DNA of 64,000 nucleotides from Chishuiella changwenlii (GCF_900142565.1 NZ_FRBH01000003.1:124001-188000); one strand, 5' to 3'; positions 14,999-23,529 are shown, counted from the first letter of the stretch. Notes: a model not told the origin generated them from the sequence alone. Made by a program: numbers and translations.

Positions 14999-16456
14999 AT
15001 GAGTAACACAAAATATACAGAAGACGATTTACGTGAAGATCTTGCGAGCCAAAAGCAATATGAATTTGGTTGGTCGACTGAGATGGAATATGAAGATTTC
15101 CCAGTTGGATTGAATGAAGATATCGTACGTGCTATTTCAGCCAAAAAAGAGGAGCCAGAATGGATGACCGAATGGCGTTTAGAGGCTTTCCGTGCTTGGC
15201 AAAAGATGGAAGAACCAGAATGGGCAAATGTAACTTATGAAAAACCAGATTTTCAGGCTATTCGTTATTACGCAGCTCCAAAAATAAAAAAGGAATTAGC
15301 TAGTTTAGACGAAGTTGATCCGGAATTATTAAAGACTTTTGAGAAGTTAGGAATTTCTTTAGATGAGCAAAAACGTTTATCTGGAGTGGCAATTGATGCC
15401 GTGATAGATTCTGTTTCTGTTAAAACTACATTTAGAGAGACATTAATGGAGAAAGGAATTATTTTCATGTCAATCTCTGAAGCGATTAAAGAACATCCTG
15501 AATTGGTGAAAAAATATATCGGACGTGTTGTTCCTCCGACAGATAACTTTTATGCAGCTTTAAACTCTGCGGTTTTCTCGGACGGATCATTCTGTTATAT
15601 ACCAAAAGGTGTTCGTTGTCCAATGGAATTATCAACATACTTCCGTATTAACTCTGCAGGAACAGGACAGTTCGAGCGTACTTTATTAGTTGCGGATGAA
15701 GGTTCTTACGTTTCTTATTTAGAGGGTTGTACTGCACCAATGCGTGATGAAAATCAATTACATGCTGCGGTTGTTGAGTTAATTATTATGGACGATGCTG
15801 AGATTAAATATTCTACAGTACAAAACTGGTATCCAGGTAATGAAGAAGGTTTAGGAGGTGTATTTAACTTTGTAACTAAACGTGCAGTTTGTGAAAAGAA
15901 CGCAAAAGTTTCTTGGACACAAGTTGAGACAGGTTCTGCTGTTACATGGAAATACCCATCTTGTATCTTAAAAGGAGATAATGCTGTAGGAGAATTTTAT
16001 TCTATTGCAGTAACAAATAATTATCAGCAAGCAGATACAGGAACTAAAATGATTCATATTGGTAAGAATACAAAATCGACAATTATTTCGAAAGGTATTT
16101 CTGCTGGTAAATCTCAAAATTCTTATCGTGGATTAGTAAAAGTAATGAAAGGAGCAGAGGGTGCAAGAAATTTCTCTCAGTGTGATTCATTATTAATGGG
16201 TAACGAATGTGGAGCTCATACTTTTCCTTATATCGAAATAGATAATAAATCAGCACAGTTAGAGCACGAAGCAACAACTTCTAAAATTGGTGAAGATCAA
16301 TTGTTCTATTGTAACCAACGTGGTATAGATACAGAAAAAGCAATTGCTTTAATTGTAAATGGATTTAGCCGCGAGGTATTAGATAAATTACCAATGGAAT
16401 TTGCTGTAGAGGCTAAAAAATTATTAGAAATCTCATTAGAAGGTTCTGTAGGATAA
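14999..16456 (+). CDS. sufB: Fe-S cluster scaffold protein SufB
   Basis: A 485-residue core subunit of the SufBC2D scaffold on which nascent Fe-S clusters are built. Conserved SufB blocks include [32 protein letters not shown]-like [18 protein letters not shown] and the C-terminal [20 protein letters not shown]. The start is the ATG at 14999; the frame extends upstream into the previous gene without similarity. The operon continues with sufC, but a four-helix-bundle gene bounded by inverted repeats intervenes. Confidence 0.97.
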   Translation: MSNTKYTEDDLREDLASQKQYEFGWSTEMEYEDFPVGLNEDIVRAISAKKEEPEWMTEWRLEAFRAWQKMEEPEWANVTYEKPDFQAIRYYAAPKIKKELASLDEVDPELLKTFEKLGISLDEQKRLSGVAIDAVIDSVSVKTTFRETLMEKGIIFMSISEAIKEHPELVKKYIGRVVPPTDNFYAALNSAVFSDGSFCYIPKGVRCPMELSTYFRINSAGTGQFERTLLVADEGSYVSYLEGCTAPMRDENQLHAAVVELIIMDDAEIKYSTVQNWYPGNEEGLGGVFNFVTKRAVCEKNAKVSWTQVETGSAVTWKYPSCILKGDNAVGEFYSIAVTNNYQQADTGTKMIHIGKNTKSTIISKGISAGKSQNSYRGLVKVMKGAEGARNFSQCDSLLMGNECGAHTFPYIEIDNKSAQLEHEATTSKIGEDQLFYCNQRGIDTEKAIALIVNGFSREVLDKLPMEFAVEAKKLLEISLEGSVG

Positions 16457-16462
16457 GAATTT

Positions 16463-16869
16463 AATGAGTTGATGTGATAATTTTTTAATGAGTTAATGAT
16501 GAAGAAAGAGAATATTATTTTGACATTAACTTTAGAATTTTCACTTTTGATTATAGCATACTGTGAAGAACTTGAATTGAATAGAAAATTTGTTATTTCT
16601 AATCAATTATTAAAATCAGGAACTTCTATTGGTGCTAATATAAGAGAAGCTCAGAATGCTGAAAGTTTGAATGATTTTATTCATAAGTTTAAAATTGCAG
16701 CAAAAGAAATTGATGAAACCAATTATTGGTTAGAATTATGTCAATTATCTGAAAATTATCCAAATTCAGAAATGTTAACCGATAAGTTGGTTAATATTTC
16801 TAAAATAGTAAACAAGATTATAAGTACATCAAAAACAAAGTGATTATCAAATTATCACATTAACTAATT
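16463..16869 (+). mobile_element. Intervening-sequence-like element with terminal inverted repeats
   Basis: A 21-nt left arm (16463-16483, core GTTGATGTGATAATTT) and a 21-nt right arm (16849-16869, core AAATTATCACATTAAC) are complementary at 19 of 21 positions, and one of the two mismatches is a G-U wobble in RNA. They enclose the four-helix-bundle gene (16496-16843). The left side also has a 14-nt direct repeat, 13/14 identical, at 16461-16474 and 16485-16498. The layout is that of 23S rRNA intervening sequences, where a stem encloses an S23/four-helix-bundle ORF, but here it lies between two protein genes. No transposase is present. Confidence 0.65.
16496..16843 (+). CDS. Four-helix-bundle protein (S23 / 23S-rRNA-intervening-sequence family)
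   Basis: A 115-residue all-helical protein with the family signature: a helix with SLLIIAYCEEL, then ISNQLLKSGTSIGANIREAQNAES (SxxSixaNIaEG-like), then HKFKIAAKEIDETNYWLELC. Such proteins are encoded by intervening sequences of bacterial 23S rRNA genes and form pentameric, positively charged bundles; Avd of diversity-generating retroelements is a relative. The start may be 16496 or the next codon at 16499. The gene is bounded by inverted repeats and separates sufB from sufC, which are adjacent in most suf operons. It is unlikely to be part of Fe-S assembly. Confidence 0.85.
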   Translation: MMKKENIILTLTLEFSLLIIAYCEELELNRKFVISNQLLKSGTSIGANIREAQNAESLNDFIHKFKIAAKEIDETNYWLELCQLSENYPNSEMLTDKLVNISKIVNKIISTSKTK

Positions 16870-16882
16870 TACAAATTAGATT

Positions 16883-17638
16883 ATGTTATTAAATATAAAA
16901 GACTTACACGCTCGTATAGAAGAGCGCGAAATTTTAAAAGGTTTAAACCTTCAAATTAATCCAGGTGAAGTTCATGCGATTATGGGACCTAATGGAGCTG
17001 GAAAATCTACTTTATCTAATGTTATTACAGGTAAAGAAGAATACGAAGTAACAGATGGTGATATCGAATTTAAAAATGAATCTATCCTAGAGATGGCTCC
17101 AGAAGAAAGAGCTCAACAAGGGATTTTTATGTCTTTTCAATACCCAATAGAAATTCCAGGTGTTTCTGTTACTAATTTCATTAAAACATCAATTAATGAG
17201 ACACGTAAAGCACAAGGTTTAGAAGAAATGGGAGCTTCTGAAATGTTAAAATTAATTCGTGAGAAAGCAGATTTATTAGGAATTAAAAAAGATTTCTTAT
17301 CTCGTTCTTTAAACGAAGGTTTCTCTGGTGGTGAGAAAAAACGTAATGAGATTTTTCAAATGTTAATGTTAAATCCAACATTAGCAATTTTAGATGAAAC
17401 AGATTCGGGGTTAGATATCGATGCATTACGTATTGTTGCTGATGGTGTAAACGAATTTAAAAATGAAAACAATGGTGTGTTAGTTATTACGCACTACCAA
17501 CGTTTATTAGATTATATCGTTCCTGATTTTGTACACGTCTTAGCGGACGGAAAAATCATTAAATCTGGAGGTAAAGAATTAGCTTTAGAATTAGAAGCGA
17601 AAGGTTACGACTGGGTTAAAGAAGAAGCAGGAATCTAA
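16883..17638 (+). CDS. sufC: Fe-S assembly ATPase SufC
   Basis: A 251-residue ABC-type ATPase that drives conformational change of the SufB-SufD scaffold. Walker A is GPNGAGKST (about residues 35-43), the ABC signature is LNEGFSGGEKKRNEI, and Walker B is LAILDETDSGLDIDAL; all are intact. SufC is a soluble, not a transport, ABC protein, and no membrane partner is present. A short palindrome CTAATTT-ac-AAATTAG at 16864-16879 sits directly upstream of the start and may affect ribosome access. Confidence 0.97.
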   Translation: MLLNIKDLHARIEEREILKGLNLQINPGEVHAIMGPNGAGKSTLSNVITGKEEYEVTDGDIEFKNESILEMAPEERAQQGIFMSFQYPIEIPGVSVTNFIKTSINETRKAQGLEEMGASEMLKLIREKADLLGIKKDFLSRSLNEGFSGGEKKRNEIFQMLMLNPTLAILDETDSGLDIDALRIVADGVNEFKNENNGVLVITHYQRLLDYIVPDFVHVLADGKIIKSGGKELALELEAKGYDWVKEEAGI

Positions 17639-17641
17639 TAA

Positions 17642-17772
17642 TTTAGATATTAGAGATTAGAAATGAGAAGTTAGAGAAAGAAGATTAGAAAACTAGAAAT
17701 ATATCTATAATCTAAAAGTCGAAATCTAAGAATCAAAATCTATAATCTAAAATCTAAAGTCTAAAATCTAAA
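17642..17772 (+). repeat. Palindromic low-complexity insertion between sufC and sufD
   Basis: The left half (17642-17698) is built of TTAGA words and the right half (17702-17772) of TCTAA words, so the 130 nt fold into one long imperfect hairpin. It fills the sufC-sufD gap completely. It has no coding potential and no fixed repeat-plus-spacer period. Confidence 0.65.
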
Positions 17773-17777
17773 AAAAG

Positions 17778-19097
17778 ATGATTGATTTAAAAGAAAATTT
17801 AGTTTCTCGTCATTTGGTGTTTAACGAAAAAAATAAAGTGAATAAAGGAATCGAAGGTATGCGACAAGAAGCCATCGAAATCTTTAATCAAAAAGGTTTT
17901 CCAACACGTAAAGATGAGGAATGGAAATATACAAATCTTGCTCCTTTATTAAAGGTGGATTATAAACTATTCCCAGAAGATGAAGTAGCAGTAGAATACA
18001 AAGACATTAAGAAGTATTTAATTAATGAAATCGATACATATACTATTGTTTTCATTAATGGTAAATACTCAGCTTTTTTATCGAATACAACGCATGATGA
18101 AGCTGATATTTGCGTACTTTCTAGTGCAATTCACAAAACAAATCATCAAGGTGTAATTGAAAACTATTACGGTAAAATTGCAAAAAAAGATGAAAGTTTA
18201 GTGGCATTAAATACAGCTTTTGCTAAAGATGGTGCTTATATTTATGTACCTAATAATGTTATTTTATCTAAGCCAATTCAAATTATGTATTTCTCTACTG
18301 GAGCTTCACAAGAAGCAATGTACCAGCCAAGAAATTTAGTTGTAATTGGAGATAATGCGCAAGCACAAATTATCGAAAGACATCAAACATTAGATGCTAA
18401 AGCAAATTTAACAAATGTTGTAACAGAAGTTAATGTTGGAAGAAATGCTGAATTACATTGGTATAAATTCCAAAATGATACAGACGAAACTTCATTAATC
18501 GATAATACTTACATTAATCAAGAAAGAGATTCTCGTGCGAATGTATTTACATTTGCGTTTGGAGGAAAAATTGTTCGTAACAATTTAAACTTCTACCAAA
18601 ATGGAGAAAATTGTAATTCTGTTATGGACGGTATTACTGTGATTGATGGAAAACAACATGTAGATCATCATACATTTGTTGAGCATAACTTCCCGAATTG
18701 TGAATCTCATGAGTTATATAAAGGAATTTATGATGAAAAAGCACAAGGAGTTTTCAACGGAAAAATCTATGTACATAAAGAAGCACAAAAATTAAATGCA
18801 TTCCAACAAAATAATAATGTGTTATTATCAGATGGAGCTTCAATTTATACAAAACCGCAATTAGAAATTTTTGCTGATGATGTAAAATGTTCTCATGGAT
18901 GTACTGTAGGACAATTAGGAGAAGATTCTTTATTTTACATGCAACAAAGAGGTATTCCTAAAAAAGAAGCAAGAGCAATGTTATTATATGCTTTCGCATC
19001 TGATGCTTTAAGACATGTAGAAATTCCACAGATTTCTAATAGAGTAAATGCCTTAATTGCTAAAAAATTAGGTGTTAGTTTAGATTTCGAATTATAA
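17778..19097 (+). CDS. sufD: Fe-S cluster scaffold protein SufD
   Basis: A 439-residue SufB paralogue and third member of the SufBC2D complex. The N-terminal portion has GFPTRKDEEWKYTNLAPLLK, a SufD hallmark. The C-terminal beta-helix ends with KCSHGCTVGQLGEDSLFYMQQRGIP, containing the conserved CSHG and QRGIP motifs. The gene follows the palindromic insertion at 17642-17772 and is followed by a hairpin (19153-19190) that may end the sufA-sufD transcript. Confidence 0.97.
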   Translation: MIDLKENLVSRHLVFNEKNKVNKGIEGMRQEAIEIFNQKGFPTRKDEEWKYTNLAPLLKVDYKLFPEDEVAVEYKDIKKYLINEIDTYTIVFINGKYSAFLSNTTHDEADICVLSSAIHKTNHQGVIENYYGKIAKKDESLVALNTAFAKDGAYIYVPNNVILSKPIQIMYFSTGASQEAMYQPRNLVVIGDNAQAQIIERHQTLDAKANLTNVVTEVNVGRNAELHWYKFQNDTDETSLIDNTYINQERDSRANVFTFAFGGKIVRNNLNFYQNGENCNSVMDGITVIDGKQHVDHHTFVEHNFPNCESHELYKGIYDEKAQGVFNGKIYVHKEAQKLNAFQQNNNVLLSDGASIYTKPQLEIFADDVKCSHGCTVGQLGEDSLFYMQQRGIPKKEARAMLLYAFASDALRHVEIPQISNRVNALIAKKLGVSLDFEL

Positions 19098-19152
19098 GAT
19101 CTCATTTAGAGTAATCGTAATAAGTTTTTAAATTGAACTTATTTTAAAATAT

Positions 19153-19190
19153 AAAGTAAGTATTTAATTTTTTGAATGCTTACTTTTTTA
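19153..19190 (+). terminator. Probable terminator after sufD
   Basis: AAAGTAAG (19153-19160) pairs with CTTACTTT (19179-19186), followed by a T run. If used, sufS would be transcribed separately. Confidence 0.5.
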
Positions 19191-19217
19191 TTAAACTCAG
19201 TTTTGATGAATACTAAA

Positions 19218-19284
19218 TGTCATTCTGAGCCTGTCGAAGAATAATAAATTTTCTATATAATGTTTCGACAAGCTCAACATGACA
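19218..19284. repeat. Dispersed palindromic repeat, family A (complete copy)
   Basis: A left arm starting TGTCATTCTGAGC (19218-19238) and a right arm ending CTCAACATGACA (19264-19284) are complementary over 21 nt at 18 positions, both containing TGTCGAA / TTCGACA. Partial or decayed copies occur at 27388, 29355 and 34056, and a trace lies near 55595. Only the position between sufD and sufS carries both arms. Confidence 0.7.
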
Positions 19285-19373
19285 GAGCTAGTAAAACAAA
19301 ATTATTAAATATAAAATTTTAATAATGTACTTCTAAAATAGAACTAACATTATTTGATACAAAATACAGCAAA

Positions 19374-20597
19374 ATGTCAATAAATATTCAAGAAATAAGA
19401 AGTCAATTTCCCGTTTTAACAAGAGAAGTTAATGGTAAGCCATTAGTTTATTTAGACAATGGAGCTACCTCTCAAAAACCAAAATTTGTTTTAGATGTAT
19501 TGGATGAGTATTACGAAAAGTACAATGCAAATGTACATCGTGGAATTCACACATTAAGTCAAGAAGCAACAGATAAAATGGAGGAAGCACGTCGTAAGGT
19601 TCAACAGTTTATCAATGCAAAAAATGATTACGAAGTTATTTTTACGAGAGGAACAACAGAAGGAATTAATTTAATTTCTAATGTTCTAAGAGAAGTTTTG
19701 ACTGCTGAGGATGAAATTATTATTACAGAAATAGAACATCATTCAAACATTGTTCCTTGGCAAATTTTATGTCAAAGAACTGGAGCAAAGTTGAAATATA
19801 TTCCATTAACTAAAGAAGGTGTATTGGATATTGATCAATTGGATAATTTATTGACAGATAAAACAAAGCTAGTTTGTGTTAATCAAGTTTCGAATGCATT
19901 GGGAGTTGTAAACCCAATAGAAACAATTATTGAAAAAGCACATCAAAAAGGAGCTTGGGTTTTAATTGATGCTGCACAATCTGCGCCACATACAAAAGTA
20001 GATGTACAAGCAATGGATTGTGATTTCTTAGTTTTTTCTGGACATAAAATGTACGGACCAACTGGTATTGGAGTTTTATATGGAAAAGAAGATATCTTGA
20101 ATTCTTTACCACCTTTTCATGGAGGAGGAGAGATGATAAAAGATGTTTCTATGGAAGTTTCTACTTATGCTTGTTTACCATTTAAATTTGAAGCTGGAAC
20201 ACCAGATATCGCAGGTATTATAGGTTTAGGAGCTGCGGTGGATTTTATTAATTCTATCGGTATAGAAACTATCCATAATTATGAAAAAGAGTTGGTAGAT
20301 TATACGATTCAACGTTTATCTGAGTTTGAAGAAGTAGAAATATATGCGAAAGATGCAGAGCACTCTGGAGCCGTTTCTTTTAATTTAAAATTAGATGGAG
20401 TACATTCTTCAGACGTAGGAATGATTTTAGATAAAAAAGGAATTGCAGTTCGTACAGGACATCATTGTGCACAACCAATTATGCAACATTTTAATATACC
20501 TGGAACTGTTCGTGCTTCGTTTGCTGTTTATAATACAAAAGAAGAGGTTGATATTTTTATTGAAGGTTTAAAAACTGCAATAAGAATGTTAGGATAA
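19374..20597 (+). CDS. sufS: Cysteine desulfurase SufS
   Basis: A 407-residue PLP-dependent group II desulfurase that takes sulfur from cysteine for Fe-S assembly. The PLP lysine lies in FSGHKMYGPTG (K225), and the catalytic Cys in RTGHHCAQPIM (C365). The N-terminal QFPVLTREVNGKPLVYLDNG and the C-terminal extension are those of SufS rather than NifS/IscS. No sufE was found downstream; ssb is convergent. The partner sulfur acceptor must be elsewhere. Confidence 0.96.
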   Translation: MSINIQEIRSQFPVLTREVNGKPLVYLDNGATSQKPKFVLDVLDEYYEKYNANVHRGIHTLSQEATDKMEEARRKVQQFINAKNDYEVIFTRGTTEGINLISNVLREVLTAEDEIIITEIEHHSNIVPWQILCQRTGAKLKYIPLTKEGVLDIDQLDNLLTDKTKLVCVNQVSNALGVVNPIETIIEKAHQKGAWVLIDAAQSAPHTKVDVQAMDCDFLVFSGHKMYGPTGIGVLYGKEDILNSLPPFHGGGEMIKDVSMEVSTYACLPFKFEAGTPDIAGIIGLGAAVDFINSIGIETIHNYEKELVDYTIQRLSEFEEVEIYAKDAEHSGAVSFNLKLDGVHSSDVGMILDKKGIAVRTGHHCAQPIMQHFNIPGTVRASFAVYNTKEEVDIFIEGLKTAIRMLG

Positions 20598-20616
20598 TAA
20601 TATTTTAAAAGATAAT

Positions 20617-20649
20617 AAAAGGGGGATAAATTATATTTATCCCCCTTTT
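20617..20649. terminator. Bidirectional terminator between sufS and ssb
   Basis: AAAAGGGGGATAAA (20617-20630) pairs perfectly with TTTATCCCCCTTTT (20636-20649) around a 5-nt loop. It lies between convergent genes. Confidence 0.9.
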
Positions 20650-20661
20650 AAATTTGAAACG

Positions 20662-20988
20662 CTACAAAAGTATAATTTGGTCTATTACAATTTCAGTAAT
20701 ATTTTGAGTAACTCCATCCTTATCTTGATACTCTCGATAAGTTAACTTACCCTCAACAGCGAGTTGTTTTCCTTTTTCTACATGGTTTTCAATAACATCA
20801 ACAATAGAACCGTATGCAACAATGTTGTGCCATGTAGTTTGTTTAATTTTTTCACTTTTGTTATTTGTATAACTCTCATTTGTAGCTAGACTAAATTTAG
20901 CAAACTTTTTGTCGTCTTCAAATGTTCTAATTTCAGGGTCGTTTCCTACATTCCCTATTAATCGTACACTGTTTCTTAATGTGTTCAT
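20662..20988 (-). CDS. ssb: Single-stranded DNA-binding protein (short form)
   Basis: A 108-residue SSB consisting of one OB-fold: start MNTLRNSVRLIGNVGNDPEI, then KFAKFSLATNE, TTWHNIVAYG and KGKQLAVEGKLTYREY. It lacks the glycine-rich linker and the acidic C-terminal tip (DDDIPF-type) that recruits partner proteins in full-length SSB. It may therefore be a second, specialised SSB; Flavobacteriia usually encode a longer SSB elsewhere. Single gene between convergent sufS and the DUF3037 unit. Confidence 0.9.
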   Translation of the reverse strand: MNTLRNSVRLIGNVGNDPEIRTFEDDKKFAKFSLATNESYTNNKSEKIKQTTWHNIVAYGSIVDVIENHVEKGKQLAVEGKLTYREYQDKDGVTQNITEIVIDQIILL

Positions 20989-21067
20989 GGCAATAAATAA
21001 TTTTAAACTTTAATACAACGAAGTTATTAATTTAAAATTAATTTACTCAATTTTAAACACTTAAGTT

Positions 21068-21451
21068 TTATAAAACATGTTCTTTAAATAATTTTTCTAG
21101 TGTTTTATCAAGATTTTTTGTCATTCCTGGATGTGGTCGAGAACTTTGGATAGATGAACTACGAGTAGCTGTTAACCATCTAAAACGTTCGGCAACATCA
21201 AAATTAGAAATGGCAGATTCAGTGTAAATTCCTTCTGCAATTTTTGACAATGCATTTAAATTACTATCAATAAAATTTAAATCTAATTCATGACAGAATG
21301 CATTAATTCTATAGTCATTTATAAAATATTTTACTTTTAAATAATTTTCTTTCTTTGAGAAGAGAATTACGCCAATATTGATAAATTCTTCACGTTCAAC
21401 TTTAGGAACTAAACGAAGAATTGCATACTCATATAAGATTTTTTCTTGCAT
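21068..21451 (-). CDS. DUF3037 family protein, partner of the HipA-like kinase
   Basis: A 127-residue cytosolic protein with the DUF3037 pattern: YEYAILRLVPKVEREEFINIGVILF at the N-terminus, then FRWLTATRSSSIQSSRPHPG toward the C-terminus. No biochemical function is known for the family. Its 5' end overlaps the 3' end of the HipA-like gene by 23 nt in a different frame, so the two are co-translated. The fixed pairing suggests a partner or substrate of the kinase. Confidence 0.8.
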   Translation of the reverse strand: MQEKILYEYAILRLVPKVEREEFINIGVILFSKKENYLKVKYFINDYRINAFCHELDLNFIDSNLNALSKIAEGIYTESAISNFDVAERFRWLTATRSSSIQSSRPHPGMTKNLDKTLEKLFKEHVL

Positions 21452-22220
21452 TGTTTGCTTCGTTTATAAAAAGTTCTGTATGTTGTAATCTAGTTTTAAT
21501 AAATGTCTTGTAAACATTTCTCATCTCATCTTCTGTCGAGTTATAAGCTTCTGTTTCTAACCATTCGTCTGGAATAAGATCTACAATACTATCAATAATA
21601 TCATCGTTTAAAATTGCTTTAAACTCAGTATCAACCTCATTTAATTTTGTAGCATTTTTTAATAGCACATGATCTTTTATTGGCTGAAAAGGTGTTAATG
21701 CAGACTTTTCCCAATTATCCCATGTGTGGTGAAAGTAGAAAGATGCACCATGATCTATTAACCATAATTCTTTGTGCCACATTAGCATATTTGTATTACG
21801 AAAAGTACGATCTACATTTGTTAGGAAAGCATCTAGCCATACGATTTGAGAAGATAACTTATCATCAACTTTCATTACAGCAGGATCATAATTAATAGAT
21901 CCAGAAAGATAATGTAAAGCCAAGTTAGTTCCTTCACTAAACTTTAATAAGTCTTGGATTTCTTCATCAGCTTCCGACTGACCAAAATATTCATCTAATA
22001 AAGCAAAAACTAATTCTGGAACTTTAAATCCTAACACACGTGCGATTTCTCCACCTAATAGTTCAGAAATTAACATTCTCGGACCATGTCCTGCTCCTTT
22101 AAACTTTAAAACATATTTAAAACCATCATCCGCATCTGCCAATGCTGGTAAAGAACCTCCTTCTCGTAAAGGCTGTAAATATCGTTCCACAGTAACTGTT
22201 CTTAAATCTAGATTATTCAT
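21429..22220 (-). CDS. HipA-like kinase (HipA_2 type)
   Basis: A 263-residue protein resembling the kinase lobe of HipA. It has GFKYVLKFKGAGHG (nucleotide-loop and Lys), GGEIARVLGFKVPE, the catalytic loop DAFLTNVDRTFRNTNML and the metal-binding segment LWLIDHGASFYFHH. HipA toxins phosphorylate glutamyl-tRNA synthetase, with HipB as antitoxin. This protein lacks the HipA N-terminal domain and there is no HTH HipB next to it; instead DUF3037 overlaps its end. Whether it is a toxin is unknown. Gene order kinase then DUF3037, 23-nt overlap. Confidence 0.8.
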   Translation of the reverse strand: MNNLDLRTVTVERYLQPLREGGSLPALADADDGFKYVLKFKGAGHGPRMLISELLGGEIARVLGFKVPELVFALLDEYFGQSEADEEIQDLLKFSEGTNLALHYLSGSINYDPAVMKVDDKLSSQIVWLDAFLTNVDRTFRNTNMLMWHKELWLIDHGASFYFHHTWDNWEKSALTPFQPIKDHVLLKNATKLNEVDTEFKAILNDDIIDSIVDLIPDEWLETEAYNSTEDEMRNVYKTFIKTRLQHTELFINEANNARKNLI

Positions 22221-22317
22221 TTTCTAAAATTACGATGAAAAATTAAAATAACTTTTACATCATTTTTTTTTTAGTCTCATTAAACTTGCAGATTTTTGCT
22301 GATAGAAAAAATAGATT

Positions 22318-22968
22318 TTGGGTAAGTTCGTCAAAATAAGAAAATTTATTATTAGAAAGAGTCTTCTACTTGTAGGGTTAGTTATAGCTTTTACATTGTT
22401 AGTAGCACTTATCATACAAATATATACATCCTATTTCATTTATAATTATCAAGGGAATATTCCGCAAGATTATAGAATTGCGGTTGTTTTTGGAGCAAAA
22501 GTACAATCGGACAGAAATCCAACACGATTTCTTAAAGATCGTTTAGATGCTGCAATTAGGTTATATAAAGAAGATCAAATTGATGTTATTTTACTTTCTG
22601 GAGAAAAAATTCATGAAAATTTTAATGAAATTGATGTCATGGAGAAATACTTATTAGACAGAGGAGTTAAAATAGAAGACACTTATTTAGACGGTGCAGG
22701 ATTAGATACCTACAGTACTATTTACAGAACAAAGAATATTTATAAATTTAAAAAAGTAATATTAATCTCACAATCCTATCATTTAAAGCGAGCGTTATTC
22801 TTGGGAAAAGTGTTTGGTTTGGATTGTGTAGGGTACAATGCAGATAGCGGACCATATAAAACAGAAGGTAAACAAAGTTTTAGAGAGGTTTTGGCTAACA
22901 TTAAAGCATTATTAGATATTAGAAGTGATAGGGCGCCAGAAATAATTATAGAGCCTAAGAAAGAATAA
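22318..22968 (+). CDS. SanA/YdcF-like DUF218 envelope protein
   Basis: A 216-residue protein with one N-terminal membrane helix (KSLLLVGLVIAFTLLVALII, about residues 13-32) and an extracytoplasmic DUF218 domain. The domain signatures are RIAVVFGAKVQSDRNPTRFLKDR, VILLSGEK and VILISQSYHLKRALFLGK. E. coli SanA affects envelope barrier function (vancomycin exclusion at high temperature); the enzyme activity is unknown. The start is TTG: an in-frame TAG lies at 22312 and no ATG is available before the helix. Divergent from the HipA-like gene. Confidence 0.8.
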   Translation: MGKFVKIRKFIIRKSLLLVGLVIAFTLLVALIIQIYTSYFIYNYQGNIPQDYRIAVVFGAKVQSDRNPTRFLKDRLDAAIRLYKEDQIDVILLSGEKIHENFNEIDVMEKYLLDRGVKIEDTYLDGAGLDTYSTIYRTKNIYKFKKVILISQSYHLKRALFLGKVFGLDCVGYNADSGPYKTEGKQSFREVLANIKALLDIRSDRAPEIIIEPKKE

Positions 22969-22997
22969 AAAAAATCCACTGAAAAGTGGATTTTTTT
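22968..22997. terminator. Bidirectional terminator between sanA-like gene and apt
   Basis: AAAAAAATCCACT (22968-22980) pairs with AGTGGATTTTTTT (22985-22997) around a GAAA tetraloop, between convergent genes. Confidence 0.9.
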
Positions 22998-22998
22998 A

Positions 22999-23529
22999 TT
23001 AATATTCTGTTAGGGATATTATTTCTTCTGTAAATGGTGTTAGCTTGTCTTTACCATTTAAAAATGTAAGATCAACTATAAAAGAAAACTGAGAAATTTT
23101 ACCACCACATTTGTTGATTAATTTAGCACAAGCTTCTGCTGTTCCGCCAGTAGCTAAAACATCATCATGGATAAGTACTCTATCTCCTTCTTTTATATAA
23201 TTAGGATTAATCTCTATCGTTGCCTGTCCATATTCTAAATCATAAGATTCATTAATAGTAGGAGGAGGTAATTTACCTGCTTTACGAATTAAAACGAAAG
23301 GAACGTTTAATTTTTGGGCAATTTGTATTCCATATAAAAATCCACGACTTTCTATTCCGCAGACAACATCTACTTTTCCTTTTGCTTGTTTCACAAACTC
23401 ATCTACAATTTCACCAGAAAGAGTAGCATCTAAAAATAAAGGTGTGATATCTTTATAAACAATTCCTTCTTTAGGAAAATCGATTACATCTACAATAGTA
23501 TCATTGATTTTTTCTTGAAGTGTCGACAT
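22999..23529 (-). CDS. apt: Adenine phosphoribosyltransferase
   Basis: A 176-residue type I phosphoribosyltransferase that salvages adenine to AMP using PRPP. The PRPP-binding motif is VLIHDDVLATGGTAEA (about residues 118-133). FPKEGIVYKDITPLFLD and IESRGFLYGIQIA are typical Apt blocks. Standard length. Single gene, with a shared terminator at its 3' end. Confidence 0.96.
   Translation of the reverse strand: MSTLQEKINDTIVDVIDFPKEGIVYKDITPLFLDATLSGEIVDEFVKQAKGKVDVVCGIESRGFLYGIQIAQKLNVPFVLIRKAGKLPPPTINESYDLEYGQATIEINPNYIKEGDRVLIHDDVLATGGTAEACAKLINKCGGKISQFSFIVDLTFLNGKDKLTPFTEEIISLTEY

Noticed and set aside
16083-16277. A 64-codon minus-strand frame inside sufB.
   Set aside because: Antisense to highly conserved SufB sequence; no independent support.
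16496-16843. Considered the four-helix-bundle gene as part of a diversity-generating retroelement (Avd).
   Set aside because: No reverse transcriptase, template repeat or variable-repeat target gene is nearby.
17642-17772. Short repeated words suggesting a CRISPR array.
   Set aside because: No constant repeat of 23-47 nt, no regular spacers, no cas genes; words vary in length and reverse orientation in the second half.
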